A DNA stretch of 33,805 nucleotides from Actinomycetes bacterium (lineage in GTDB: Bacteria > Actinomycetota > Actinomycetes > Actinomycetales > Cellulomonadaceae), in assembly GCA_021778635.1 (NCBI GenBank), contig JAJYCD010000035.1, positions 1 through 33,805 on the forward strand, given 5' to 3'. Below are positions 11,801 through 19,847 of the stretch, one piece after another. The notes under the pieces were generated by a model. It saw nothing but the letters and a program-made list of their open reading frames with translations. It was not told where the DNA came from and searched no databases. The translations under genes were made by a program, and so were the position numbers. Numbering within the stretch: position 1 is the first letter of the stretch; the number at the start of each line of letters is the position of its first letter.

Positions 11801-13353
11801 TGCCCGGCGAGCTGGTCCTCACCGGTGCTCGCCTCGTCGGCACGCAGGCGCGAGGCGCCGGCACCCGGCCACCGGGCGCGGGCGCCGGGCTCGTCGACAT
11901 CCTCGTGCGCGACGGGCGGATCGCGGCGGTCGCGACGGACCTCGCCGCCGACCTCCCCGCGCAGGTCGCGCGGCTGGACCTCGACGGCCGGTCCGTCATG
12001 CCCGGTCTGTGGGACAACCACGTGCACTTCACGCAATGGGCGCTCGCGCGGCAGCGGCTCGACCTGACCGGGACGACGTCCGCAGCCGACGTCGCCCGGC
12101 TCGTCGTCGAACGGCTCCGCGCGCAGCCGCTCCCCGGCGGCGCCACGCTCACGGGGCTCGGGTTCCGGGACGCGCTGTGGTCGGACACCCCGTCGGCCGC
12201 GCTGCTCGACGACGCGATCGCGGCCGCCGGTCTGCCGCCCGTCCCGGTGGTTCTGATGTCCGGCGACCTCCACTGCGGCTGGCTCAACACGGCCGCGCTG
12301 AGGTCTCCGGCGCTCGCGGCGCACGGCCTCGGCGACCACCCGACCGGGGTGCTCCGTGAGGCGGAGTGGTTCGCCGCGAGCGAGGACATCAGCGTCGTGG
12401 CCCCCGACGTGCTCGAACGCCTCGTCGACGAGGCCGCACGGGCTGCCGCCGCGCGCGGCGTCGTCGGCGTGATGGACGTCGAGATCGCCGACAACCTGTC
12501 CGTGTGGACGCGGCGCGTGCAGGCGGGCGTCACGTCGCTGCGGGTGTCCGCGGGTGTCTGGCCGGAGCACCTGGACCGGGCGATCGCCCGCGAGCTCGCC
12601 ACCGGCGACGTCCTGCCGGGCACCGACGGACTCGTCACGATGGGACCGCTCAAGATCATCGCGGACGGCTCGCTGAACACCCGCACCGCCTACTGCCACG
12701 ACCCGTACCCGGGGCTCGTCGGACCGGAGGCCCGGGGTGTCCTCACGTACGACCTCGATCGCCTCGTGCCGCTGATGGCGCAGGCGGCGCGCCACGGCAT
12801 CGCGTGCGCGATCCACGCGATCGGGGACCGTGCGAACACCGTGGTGCTCGACGCGTTCGAGGCGAGCGGGGCGCGCGGCTCGGTCGAGCACGCCCAGCTC
12901 GTCTCGCCCGAGGACGTCCCGCGCTTCTCGGCCCTCGGAGTGGTCGCCTCGGTGCAGCCCGAGCACGCGATGGACGATCGTGACGTCGTCGACCGGTACT
13001 GGGCGGGCCGCGCGCACCGTGCCTACCCCTACCGCGACCTGCTCGAGTCCGGGGCGCGGCTGGCCCTCGGCTCCGACGCGCCGGTGGCCCCGCTGGACCC
13101 CTGGATCTCGATCGCGGCGGCGGTCACCCGTGCGCGTGACGACCGTGCACCGTGGCACGTCGAGCAGGCGCTGCCGATCGAGGCCGCGCTCGACGCCTCG
13201 GTGCGCAGCACCGTCTCACCTGGTCAGGTCGCCGATCTCGTGATTCTCGACGCCGACCCGACCACAACCGACGGCGCGACCCTGCGGACGATGCCCGTCG
13301 TGGCGACCGTGCTGGGCGGACGGCTCACCTGGGACACCCTCGGGAGTCGGTAG
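11800..13353 (+). CDS. Amidohydrolase family 3 protein (YtcJ-like)
   Basis: This 517-residue metal-dependent hydrolase has the composite-domain amidohydrolase fold. An N-terminal beta domain leads to MPGLWDNHVHF (metal ligands His74 and His76). LMSGDLHCGWLNTAAL, GPLKIIADGSLNTRTAYCHDPY, IHAIGDRAN, VEHAQL and LGSDAPVAPLDPW follow in the order of YtcJ/exoenzyme-regulatory-protein-like amidohydrolases, and ADLVILDADPTT closes the beta domain. There is no signal peptide, so it acts in the cytosol. Its ATG shares one base with the purC stop, so it is probably co-expressed with purine genes. Substrates in this subfamily are mostly unknown N-acyl amides or cyclic amides. A purine-related amide is an attractive guess only. 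Confidence 0.87.
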   Translation: MPGELVLTGARLVGTQARGAGTRPPGAGAGLVDILVRDGRIAAVATDLAADLPAQVARLDLDGRSVMPGLWDNHVHFTQWALARQRLDLTGTTSAADVARLVVERLRAQPLPGGATLTGLGFRDALWSDTPSAALLDDAIAAAGLPPVPVVLMSGDLHCGWLNTAALRSPALAAHGLGDHPTGVLREAEWFAASEDISVVAPDVLERLVDEAARAAAARGVVGVMDVEIADNLSVWTRRVQAGVTSLRVSAGVWPEHLDRAIARELATGDVLPGTDGLVTMGPLKIIADGSLNTRTAYCHDPYPGLVGPEARGVLTYDLDRLVPLMAQAARHGIACAIHAIGDRANTVVLDAFEASGARGSVEHAQLVSPEDVPRFSALGVVASVQPEHAMDDRDVVDRYWAGRAHRAYPYRDLLESGARLALGSDAPVAPLDPWISIAAAVTRARDDRAPWHVEQALPIEAALDASVRSTVSPGQVADLVILDADPTTTDGATLRTMPVVATVLGGRLTWDTLGSR

Positions 13354-13402
13354 TCTGAGCACCGCACCCCTCCACCTCCGCCCCGTGAACCAGGAGCCAC
13401 CC

Positions 13403-13681
13403 GTGGGACGAGTCGTCGTCAACGTGATGCCGAAGCCCGAGATCCTCGACCCGCAGGGCAAGGCGGTCAACGGCGCCCTCCCGCGTCTCGGTTTCAGCCA
13501 GTTCGTGGGCGTCCGCCAGGGCAAGCGGTTCGAGCTCGAGGTGGACGGCGAGGTCACCGACGAGATCCTCGCGGCCGCGCGTCGTGCCGGTGAGACGGTG
13601 CTCTCGAACCCGGTCATCGAGGACGTCGTCGACGTGTACGCCGAGCCGGTGCACGCGACCTCCGACGAGGCCGGCCGCTGA
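13403..13681 (+). CDS. purS: FGAM synthase small subunit PurS
   Basis: PurS is the small bridging subunit of the three-part formylglycinamidine ribonucleotide synthase (PurS-PurQ-PurL). The 92-residue product starts [31 protein letters not shown] and ends in an [18 protein letters not shown] segment, the full PurS signature. GTG 13403 is preferred to GTG 13385 because AGGAG at 13392-13396 is correctly spaced (6 bases) and the family begins with the RVVVNV strand. A TAGTCT hexamer at 13351-13356 inside the preceding stop could be an internal -10. The stop overlaps the purQ ATG by one base. Confidence 0.95.
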   Translation: MGRVVVNVMPKPEILDPQGKAVNGALPRLGFSQFVGVRQGKRFELEVDGEVTDEILAAARRAGETVLSNPVIEDVVDVYAEPVHATSDEAGR

Positions 13682-14385
13682 TGCTGACGGGCGCCCGCAT
13701 CGGGGTCGTCACGTTCCCGGGAACCCTCGACGACCGGGACGCCGCACGGGCCGTGCGGCTCGCGGGTGGAGAGGCCGTCGCGCTGTGGCACGCCGACGCC
13801 GACCTGCACGCCGTCGACGCCGTCGTCCTCCCGGGCGGGTTCTCCTACGGCGACTACCTGCGCGCCGGGGCGATCTCCCGGTTCGCGCCGGTCATGGGGT
13901 CGATCGTCGACGCGGCGAACGGTGGCATGCCCGTCCTCGGCATCTGCAACGGCTTCCAGGTCCTGACCGAGGCGCACCTGCTGCCCGGGTCGATGATCAA
14001 GAACGACCACCTGCACTTCGTGTGCCGCGAGCAGGTGCTGCAGGTCGAGAACGTCGACACCGCGTGGACGCGGCTGTACTCGGTCGGCGAGCGCATCACC
14101 GTCCCGCTCAAGAACCAGGACGGCCAGTACGTCGCCGACGAGCACACGCTCGACGAGCTCGAGGGCGAGGGTCGCGTGGTCGTGCGGTACCGCGACTGGA
14201 ACCCCAACGGCTCACGTCGGGACATCGCCGGCATCACGAACGCCGCCGGCAACGTCGTCGGGCTCATGCCGCACCCCGAGCACGCCGTCGAGGTCGGGTT
14301 CGGCCCGGACGGGCCGCGCGGGCCACGTACCGGCACCGACGGGCTGCGGTTCTTCGCCTCCGTGATCGGTTCCCTGGTCGGTTGA
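13681..14385 (+). CDS. purQ: FGAM synthase glutaminase subunit PurQ
   Basis: PurQ releases ammonia from glutamine and channels it to PurL for FGAM synthesis. This 234-residue class I glutamine amidotransferase has the oxyanion segment [18 protein letters not shown], the nucleophile Cys89 in GICNGFQVL and the His198/Glu200 pair in MPHPEH, so the triad is complete. [25 protein letters not shown] is diagnostic. The ATG overlaps the purS stop. purL, which in many actinobacteria follows purQ or lies nearby, is not next: a tandem-GNAT gene overlaps the purQ stop instead, so PurL must be encoded outside this window. Confidence 0.97.
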   Translation: MLTGARIGVVTFPGTLDDRDAARAVRLAGGEAVALWHADADLHAVDAVVLPGGFSYGDYLRAGAISRFAPVMGSIVDAANGGMPVLGICNGFQVLTEAHLLPGSMIKNDHLHFVCREQVLQVENVDTAWTRLYSVGERITVPLKNQDGQYVADEHTLDELEGEGRVVVRYRDWNPNGSRRDIAGITNAAGNVVGLMPHPEHAVEVGFGPDGPRGPRTGTDGLRFFASVIGSLVG

Positions 14386-15446
14386 GCACCGGCACAGCCG
14401 AGGACTCCGCCGCCGGCTCGGGCGTGACGATCGAGACCGTGCCGTGGGACGACCCCGAGGCCGACCGGCTCCGCACCGCGCAGCAGGAGGAGCTCAAGCG
14501 GCGGTACGGCGGGGTCGCCGACCTCGAGCCGCACATCCCGCCCGAGGGTGTCGCCGCGATGCTCCTCGTCCGGGTCGACGGCGTGGCGGCGGGCTGCGGG
14601 GCGCTGCGCGGTCGAGGTGAGGGTGTCGGCGAGCTCAAGCGCATGTTCGTGCTGCCCGAGTATCGCGGGCGGGGGCTCTCGCGACTGGTGCTCGTCGAGC
14701 TCGAGCGCCGTGCGGTCGCGCTCGGGTGGGAGCGGCTGATCCTGGAGACCGGCGTGCTGCAGCCCGAGGCGATCGGGCTCTATCTCTCCGAGGGCTACAG
14801 GCCGATGCCCAACTACCCGCCGTACGACGTCGAGGCGGACTCGCGGTGCTTCACCAAGGTGCTGCCCGCCGGTCGTGCGACGGCGCGCGAGAGGCAGGGG
14901 TTCACGGGCGGCGCCACGGGCGCAGGGTCCCTGGGCGAACGGGTGGCGCGCGCCGAGCGGCCTGCGGTCGAGTTCCTGGACGTGCCGTTCGACGACTCCC
15001 GCGCGGTCGGGCTGCGGCGTGAGATGTACGACGAGATGGCCGTGCTGTACCCGGACCGCGACGTGTTCATCGACGCGTTCGACGCGATGGAGGCCGACAT
15101 CGGGCGCGAGGCTCGCGTCACCGTGCTCGCGACCGTTGACGGCCACGCGGTGGGCACGGCGATCCTTCGTCCCGCGAACGACAGGTTCGGGCCGGCGGCC
15201 GGCGAGGTCAAGAAGGTGTTCGTCCGGCCGGAGGCCCGCGGGTTGGGCGTCGCGCGTCGGCTCATGACGGCTCTCGAGGTCGCGGCGCGCGGTGCCGGCT
15301 GGAGCTCGCTCGTCCTGCAGACGGGGTCGCGGCAGCCCGAGGCGATCGCGCTCTACGTGAGCCATGGCTACCGCCCGGTCGTGCCGTACGGCCCGTACGT
15401 CGGCGATGCGGTGTCGTTGTGCTTCCAGAAGATGCTCGGCGTCTGA
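14382..15446 (+). CDS. Tandem GNAT acetyltransferase (two fused domains)
   Basis: This protein of about 354 residues contains two homologous GNAT domains. Domain 1 (about 15-161) has [17 protein letters not shown] and [22 protein letters not shown]. Domain 2 (about 195-354) has [17 protein letters not shown] and [22 protein letters not shown]. Both keep the acetyl-CoA loop and the terminal GYRP strand, so both may be active, and a glycine-rich linker joins them. The start is set at TTG 14382, whose TTGA overlaps the purQ stop and implies coupling. GTG 14424 is the alternative and would shorten it by 14 residues; neither has a strong ribosome binding site. It is the last gene of the purine run. 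Substrate unknown. Confidence 0.83.
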   Translation: MSTGTAEDSAAGSGVTIETVPWDDPEADRLRTAQQEELKRRYGGVADLEPHIPPEGVAAMLLVRVDGVAAGCGALRGRGEGVGELKRMFVLPEYRGRGLSRLVLVELERRAVALGWERLILETGVLQPEAIGLYLSEGYRPMPNYPPYDVEADSRCFTKVLPAGRATARERQGFTGGATGAGSLGERVARAERPAVEFLDVPFDDSRAVGLRREMYDEMAVLYPDRDVFIDAFDAMEADIGREARVTVLATVDGHAVGTAILRPANDRFGPAAGEVKKVFVRPEARGLGVARRLMTALEVAARGAGWSSLVLQTGSRQPEAIALYVSHGYRPVVPYGPYVGDAVSLCFQKMLGV

Positions 15447-15595
15447 CACTCCGACCGACTGAATCTCGTCGCGGTTGTCCACAGTGAGGCCCAAGGACCT
15501 GTGATGGGTTGGTCGAGGGTTGGTATGGTCGCGCCGGACATTTCGGGCACCCGGGGGACGATGTGTGGCGACGTGGGACTGGCGAGGCGGCTGCG

Positions 15596-16216
15596 GTGGC
15601 CGGTGGGCTCGCGCGGCGCGGTGCCGCCCGATGGGTCGTGGCCGCCGCGATGGCCGTGGGAGCTGCGAGCCTGGCGGGGTGCACCGGCTCCGGCGAACCG
15701 GATGGGCGGAGCAGCTCGGGTGGCGTGACGACGGCGCCGGTCCTGTCGAGTCCGGATCCGCGTCCGAGCCCGAGTGGCCCGACGGCACCGCCTCGACCGG
15801 CGGAGGTCGACCAGATGACGCCCGCCGGTGCGGCCGCGGCAGCGACGTACTTCATCGAGCTCTACGGGTACGTGCTGCAGACGGGCGACCTGACCGAGTG
15901 GGACGCGATGAGCTTCCCGACGTGCGACTTCTGCAAGACGACCCACGAGTTCGTCGTCACGACCCTCGGCGCTGGTGGTTCATTCTCAGGCGGAGTGACG
16001 ACGGCAGAGGTGATCACTGTGCATCCGTTGGCAGAACTTGAAGGTGGCTACCCCGTCGACCTTCAGGTCACGCAGGGCCCCACCGTGCGCCTGGACGCCG
16101 CCGGTAAGCAGATGTCGAACTTCGAGGGCTCCGTCGCCACTGCACGGTTCCACACGGTCTACGCCAACGACGCATGGCGCATCCTTGGCGTCGAGGGCGG
16201 GAGAGACTCCCAGTGA
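15596..16216 (+). CDS. DUF6318-type lipoprotein
   Basis: This secreted lipoprotein has about 206 residues. An arginine-rich start and hydrophobic helix (WVVAAAMAVGAAS) end in the lipobox LAGC, so the mature protein is anchored by a lipidated Cys on the outer face of the membrane. A Ser/Pro/Gly-rich linker follows. The folded part begins with MTPAGAAAAATYFIELYGYVLQTGDLTEWDAMSFPTCDFCKTT, which I associate with DUF6318. The CDFC pair may form a disulfide, and the fold resembles NTF2-like domains. GTG 15596 is preferred (GAGG 8 bases upstream, 29 residues to Cys); GTG 15563 and 15509 are alternatives. A TATGGT at 15524-15529 may be the -10. Its stop overlaps the next gene's GTG. Function unknown, perhaps envelope-associated. 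Confidence 0.75.
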   Translation: MAGGLARRGAARWVVAAAMAVGAASLAGCTGSGEPDGRSSSGGVTTAPVLSSPDPRPSPSGPTAPPRPAEVDQMTPAGAAAAATYFIELYGYVLQTGDLTEWDAMSFPTCDFCKTTHEFVVTTLGAGGSFSGGVTTAEVITVHPLAELEGGYPVDLQVTQGPTVRLDAAGKQMSNFEGSVATARFHTVYANDAWRILGVEGGRDSQ

Positions 16217-17100
16217 GAGACGTGGCTCGCGCCCTCGGCATCGGGATCGTGGCTTGCGTGTCCTCATTGCCTCTAGCCACGGGCACGGATCCTCAGGACA
16301 CGGACTGGCGAAGCCGGTGGAGCGGGAGCGTCGTCGAGATCGGCGGGACGGCTGAGTCGAGCGATCGCATCGCGGTCGCCCCGGACGGGGCAGCGAGGTA
16401 CGAGCGCGCCGGGTGGGCGGTCTGCCCGGGCGACACGTCGGTGGTCGTCCCCCTCCTCGGGCCCGGTGTGTCGTGCACGAGCGCGTCGTTCGACGCCGCG
16501 GTGCTGGTGTGCCCGGCGGGTCAGCGGTCGGACGATCCGCTGTTCGTCTCTGTGCGCGACCCCGAGAGCGCGACGGGGTGGGGTCCGTGGGCGGTGGCGG
16601 AACCGGCGCGGTGCGTCGGGCCGGCGGATCTGGCGGGTGAGCTGTCCCGCGAGCTGGCGCGGTTGCCGCTCGCGCCGTCTCCGGTTTCGGTGCCGCCGAA
16701 CGGGTGGGTCATGGTGAACATGGACACGGTGGTGTTCACCAGCGGCGATGCGCAGGTCTTCGACCTGCTGGTGCTCGGGACGCCCGTGCGGGTCAGTGCT
16801 CGTCCGGTCACGTTCTCCTGGGACTTCGCGGACGGTTCGGCGCCGCTGGTGACGTCCGACCCGGGTCGCCCGTACCCGCATCAGACGGTCACGCACACCT
16901 ACACGCGCGGTGGGTCGTACGTGGTCGCGCTCACCACGACCTGGACGGCGGACTTCCAGGTGATCGGGTCCGGAACGTGGAACCCGGTTCCTGGGACGGC
17001 CACGACGACCTCACCGGGCGCGCCGCTGCAGGTCTACGAGGCGCGTTCGCACCTGGTCGACGGCCCGTGCCCGAAGACCGGTGCGTGCACTCCGACCTGA
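16213..17100 (+). CDS. Exported PKD-domain protein
   Basis: This 295-residue protein begins VRDVARALGIGIVACVSSLPLATG, a signal peptide or N-terminal anchor. Four cysteines in the middle (AVCPGD, VSCTS, VLVCP, ARCVG) could form disulfides outside the cell. A PKD-like beta-sandwich follows (about 205-255: VTFSWDFADGSAPLVTSDPG, HTYTRGGSYVVALTTTW), with the WDFxDG and YxxxGxYxV signatures. The tail is GTWNPVPGTATTTSPGAPLQVYEARSHLVDGP. GTG 16213 is chosen because GTGA overlaps the lipoprotein stop and a gggagag site lies about 8 bases upstream. The stop codon lies inside the first 23-bp repeat. A homologous C-terminus is encoded at the right edge (33688-33805). It likely works with the lipoprotein at the cell surface; function unknown. 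Confidence 0.78.
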   Translation: MRDVARALGIGIVACVSSLPLATGTDPQDTDWRSRWSGSVVEIGGTAESSDRIAVAPDGAARYERAGWAVCPGDTSVVVPLLGPGVSCTSASFDAAVLVCPAGQRSDDPLFVSVRDPESATGWGPWAVAEPARCVGPADLAGELSRELARLPLAPSPVSVPPNGWVMVNMDTVVFTSGDAQVFDLLVLGTPVRVSARPVTFSWDFADGSAPLVTSDPGRPYPHQTVTHTYTRGGSYVVALTTTWTADFQVIGSGTWNPVPGTATTTSPGAPLQVYEARSHLVDGPCPKTGACTPT

Positions 17101-17148
17101 CCGGTCCGTGCACTCCGACCTGACCGGTCCGTGCACTCCGACCTGACC
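17085..17148. repeat. 23-bp tandem repeats at the end of the PKD gene
   Basis: Two complete 23-base units begin at 17085 and 17108, and a third, truncated unit runs from 17131 to 17148. Each unit starts with GTGCACTCCGACCTGACC, and full units end in GGTCC. Each contains two palindromes, GTGCAC and (across the unit) GACCGGTC. The first copy encodes the last residues and stop of the PKD protein. The array lies between convergent genes, so it could serve as a terminator or a protein-binding site; decayed copies may continue to about 17205. Confidence 0.8.
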
Positions 17149-17225
17149 CCCTGGGCACCTCTCGACCCGACCGGCCCCTGCACCCCGCCTGAACCGCCCG
17201 TAGCCGCGCGGAGCGACGTGCATGA

Positions 17226-17948
17226 TCAGCTCTCGTCGTGCATCTCGGTCCCCTGGTGGAACAGGATGCGCCAGCCGCTCGTCGTGCGCTGCCAGATCGT
17301 CGCGCGGCGCGTCGTCCTCTCACCCTGTCTCAGGACGTAGGTGAGCAGGTAGGTCGCAGGAGCGAGCTCGCGGCAGTGGAACCGGTCCGTCTGCCACGGG
17401 TCGTCCGCGCCGGCCGCGTACCGCGTCGCCAGCGTCGCCCAGACGAACTCGCGGCTGTACGCCCGGCCCGAGGCGCCGATCTCCCAGAAGTCCGGAGCGG
17501 TCTGCGCGTCGAAGTCCTCGCGGGTGGTCCCGAGCTCGAGTCGGTGGAAGATCGGCTCACGTGCCACGAGCTCGGCGAGGATCGGTTCGAGGCGCGCTTC
17601 CGTGGTCAGGTCGGGACTCATCGCCACCTCAGCGGTCGTGCCCGTGAGCGGACGCCCGAGCGCGGTCTCGCACGCCTCGACGAGACCGCCCGCGAGCCCG
17701 TACTTGCCCCGGAAGATCGCGTCCAGCGTCTCGAGGTGCAGCATCACCTGCGGTCGCACCATGCCGCACCCCAGGAAGGCGCCGAGTGCCGCGCGTTGAC
17801 GGCGCGTCATGTCGGAGAGGCGGCACCCGCCGGACAGGTCGAGGCCGGTCCGCTCGAGCTCGTCCGCGGCGGCCCGCAGGGCGAGGTCGAGCTCCCCGTC
17901 GGGGTTCCAGCGGGGGAACGGCGGTCGTGGCGCATCGGAGGTGCTCAT
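17226..17948 (-). CDS. Two-domain hypothetical protein with C-terminal SnoaL/DUF4440-like domain
   Basis: This is a 240-residue soluble protein. The C-terminal part (about 118-240) reads LVAREPIFHRLELGTTREDFDAQTAPDFWEIGASGRAYSREFVWATL...WRILFHQGTEM, a clear NTF2-like fold of the DUF4440/SnoaL kind. The N-terminal part (about 12-105: RWNPDGELDLALRAAADELERTGLDLSGGCRLSDMTRRQRAALGAFLG...GLAGGLVEACETALGRPL) resembles, from memory, the N-terminus of TIGR02679-type proteins (DUF3323, in type II Wadjet loci), but no DUF2399 nuclease-like part follows. ATG 17948 has no strong ribosome binding site; a TACGGT about 14 bases upstream suggests a short leader. No defence genes are nearby. Function unknown. 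Confidence 0.72.
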   Translation of the reverse strand: MSTSDAPRPPFPRWNPDGELDLALRAAADELERTGLDLSGGCRLSDMTRRQRAALGAFLGCGMVRPQVMLHLETLDAIFRGKYGLAGGLVEACETALGRPLTGTTAEVAMSPDLTTEARLEPILAELVAREPIFHRLELGTTREDFDAQTAPDFWEIGASGRAYSREFVWATLATRYAAGADDPWQTDRFHCRELAPATYLLTYVLRQGERTTRRATIWQRTTSGWRILFHQGTEMHDES

Positions 17949-18037
17949 GGGATGGCTACGACCGTAGCAGCCGATCCTGGTCGGGCCGGCCGTGTCCGGG
18001 CGGGCCCCGCGGGCGCGACGAGCCGCTCGCCGTGCCC

Positions 18038-18071
18038 GATCGTGCAGGTCAGCCGATCGTGCAGGTCAGCC
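18038..18071. repeat. Perfect 17-bp tandem duplication downstream of metZ
   Basis: GATCGTGCAGGTCAGCC occurs at 18038-18054 and again at 18055-18071, with a further partial GGTCAG. It begins 2 bases beyond the metZ stop (18074-18076) in the 125-base gap before the next leftward gene. It may be slippage or a 3' signal. Confidence 0.8.
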
Positions 18072-18073
18072 GG

Positions 18074-19393
18074 TCAGCGCGTGACGGCGGCCAGCGCGCG
18101 CGCGACGTCGTCCAGGATGTCGAGCGGGTCCTCGAGGCCGATACTCAGGCGGACCGTCGACTCCGAGATCCCGACGGCCGCCCGGCCCGCGGGTCCGAGC
18201 TTGCGGTGCGTCGTCGTCGCGGGATGCGTGATGAGCGACTTGGCGTCACCGAGGTTGTTCGAGATCGCGACGACGCGGAGCGCGTCGAGGAACGCGAACG
18301 TCGACGCCTTCGCGACCTGCGGGTCCGCCCCCGGGACGGCGAGGTCGAACGTCACGATGGTGCCGCCCCCGCTCATCTGGCTGGTCGCCAGCGCGTGCTG
18401 CGGGTGCGACGCCAGGAACGGGTACCGCACTGCGGCGACGCCCGGCTGATCCTCGAGCCACGTGGCGACCTGGAGCGCCGCAGCGGTCTGCGCACGGACC
18501 CGGAGCGAGAGCGTCTCGAGCCCCTTGAGCAGCACCCAGGCGTTGAACGGGCTCAGGCTCGGACCGGTGTTGCGGATCAGCATCTGGACCGGACCGTCGA
18601 TGTACTCGCGCGACCCGAGGATCGCACCACCGAGCACGCGCCCCTGACCGTCGATGTGCTTGGTCGCGGAGTAGACCGTGACGTCGGCACCCTGCGTGAG
18701 CGGTCGCTGCAGCACCGGCGTCGCGAACACGTTGTCGACGATGACGACCGCCCCGGCCGCGTGGGCCAGCGCGCTCACGCGCGCGACGTCGACGAGGTCC
18801 TGCATCGGGTTGGACGGCGTCTCGAAGAAGACGACGTCGGCAGGGGTCGCGAGCGCCGCCTCCCACTGGGCGAGCTCGTGGGCGTCGACGTAGTCGGTGC
18901 GCACGCCCCACGAGGCGAAGATCTCGTTGAAGATGACGAGGGTCGAGCCGAAGAGTGCCCGGGCAGCGACGATCCTGCTCCCCGATCGGACCAGCGCCGC
19001 CATCGACGTGAACACGGCCGACATACCGGTGGCCGTGGCGTAGCAGGCCTCGGCGCCGTCGAGCAGGCGCAGTCGTTCCTCGAAGGTCGACACCGTCGGG
19101 TTGCCGTACCGGGAGTAGATGAAGCGATCGGTGTCGCCCGCGAACGCGGCCTCGGCATCGGCCGCGTGGGCGTAGACGTACCCCTGCGTGAGGAACAGCG
19201 GCTCGGCCGTCTCCTGGAACGCGGTCCGGACCTGACCGCCGTGGACGGCGATCGTGTCGGCACGCAGTCCCTCGAGCGACAGGGTGCCGTCGTCCCAGTC
19301 TGCGGGACCTGCCACGCGATCGGTCGGGGACGACGTCGGGCGGGGCGCGGCCGGAGGTCGAGTGCCCGGTTCCGAGGGCGTGCCCTCGCTCAC
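18074..19393 (-). CDS. metZ: O-succinylhomoserine sulfhydrylase
   Basis: MetZ is a PLP enzyme that makes homocysteine from an O-acylhomoserine and sulfide, by-passing cystathionine. The 439-residue protein shows the Cys/Met-metabolism fold: TIAVHGGQVRTAFQETAEPLFLTQGYVYAHAADAEAAF, FIYSRYGNPT (about 91-100), ATGMSAVF, ETPSNPMQDL, VDNVFATPVLQRPL and the PLP lysine Lys245 in VYSATKHIDGQGR. IGLEDPLDILDDVARAL closes it. O-succinyl versus O-acetyl preference cannot be read with certainty. GTG 19393 is preferred because GTGA overlaps the rhodanese stop; ATG 19405 is in frame and would add four residues. It is the second gene of a rhodanese-metZ operon behind a SAM-I leader, so methionine or SAM repression is expected. 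Confidence 0.92.
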   Translation of the reverse strand: MSEGTPSEPGTRPPAAPRPTSSPTDRVAGPADWDDGTLSLEGLRADTIAVHGGQVRTAFQETAEPLFLTQGYVYAHAADAEAAFAGDTDRFIYSRYGNPTVSTFEERLRLLDGAEACYATATGMSAVFTSMAALVRSGSRIVAARALFGSTLVIFNEIFASWGVRTDYVDAHELAQWEAALATPADVVFFETPSNPMQDLVDVARVSALAHAAGAVVIVDNVFATPVLQRPLTQGADVTVYSATKHIDGQGRVLGGAILGSREYIDGPVQMLIRNTGPSLSPFNAWVLLKGLETLSLRVRAQTAAALQVATWLEDQPGVAAVRYPFLASHPQHALATSQMSGGGTIVTFDLAVPGADPQVAKASTFAFLDALRVVAISNNLGDAKSLITHPATTTHRKLGPAGRAAVGISESTVRLSIGLEDPLDILDDVARALAAVTR

Positions 19394-19839
19394 GACTGGG
19401 TCCATGGGAGCCCGGTGGCGCGCCAGCCCTGCTCGCCGCGGTGGCTCTCGGGGTCGAGGTCGCCCTCGAACCCGTCGAGGACGTTGTACGCGGGCCCGAG
19501 ACCCGCTGCGGTCGCGGCGCGGGCGGCCGCGACCGACCGCGCACCGGACCGGCACAGGAAGACGACGGGACGGCCGGGGGTCAGTCCGGCGGCGAGGACC
19601 TGGTCCACGAACGCGACGTTGGGAGCGCCGCTCGGGTACGTGACCCACTCGACGAACGCAGCCGGACGTCCGAGCGAGGTGACGTCCGGCACGCCGACGT
19701 AGCGCCACTCCGCCTCGGTGCGGACGTCCACCAGGAGGGCGTCGGGGTCTCCCGCGAGGAGGTCCCAGGCCTGCCGGGGCGAGAGGTCACCGGCGTAGCC
19801 GGAGGGTGCGGGCGAGGCCTGCGGGTCTGACGCGCTCAT
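19390..19839 (-). CDS. Rhodanese-like sulfurtransferase
   Basis: This 149-residue single-domain rhodanese has LSPRQAWDLLAGDPDALLVDVRTEAEWRYVGVPDV (CH2A-type start) and the active loop FLCRSGARS, whose Cys would carry a persulfide. The C-terminal AYNVLDGFEGDLDPESHRG stretch is typical of stand-alone rhodaneses. ATG 19839 is preferred because GGAGGAG ends 4 bases upstream; ATG 19851 is in frame but lies inside the riboswitch P1 strand. The stop overlaps the metZ start, so both are made together. A cytosolic role feeding sulfane sulfur to MetZ or to a thiol carrier is an inference from co-expression. The gene is led by a SAM-I riboswitch. Confidence 0.9.
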   Translation of the reverse strand: MSASDPQASPAPSGYAGDLSPRQAWDLLAGDPDALLVDVRTEAEWRYVGVPDVTSLGRPAAFVEWVTYPSGAPNVAFVDQVLAAGLTPGRPVVFLCRSGARSVAAARAATAAGLGPAYNVLDGFEGDLDPESHRGEQGWRATGLPWTQS

Positions 19840-19847
19840 GTGCTCCT

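Noticed and set aside
14382-15446. Frameshifted or degenerate purL after purQ
   Set aside because: The frame has two clear GNAT domains and no PurL ATP-binding or FGAR motifs; it is not a broken purL.
15475-15483. TTGTCCACA, an exact match to the high-GC actinobacterial DnaA box
   Set aside because: A single isolated box with no cluster, no AT-rich unwinding region and no dnaA/dnaN neighbours; it is expected by chance and may simply lie upstream of the lipoprotein promoter.
17085-17148. Short repeats as a CRISPR array
   Set aside because: Units abut with no unique spacers and no cas genes are present.
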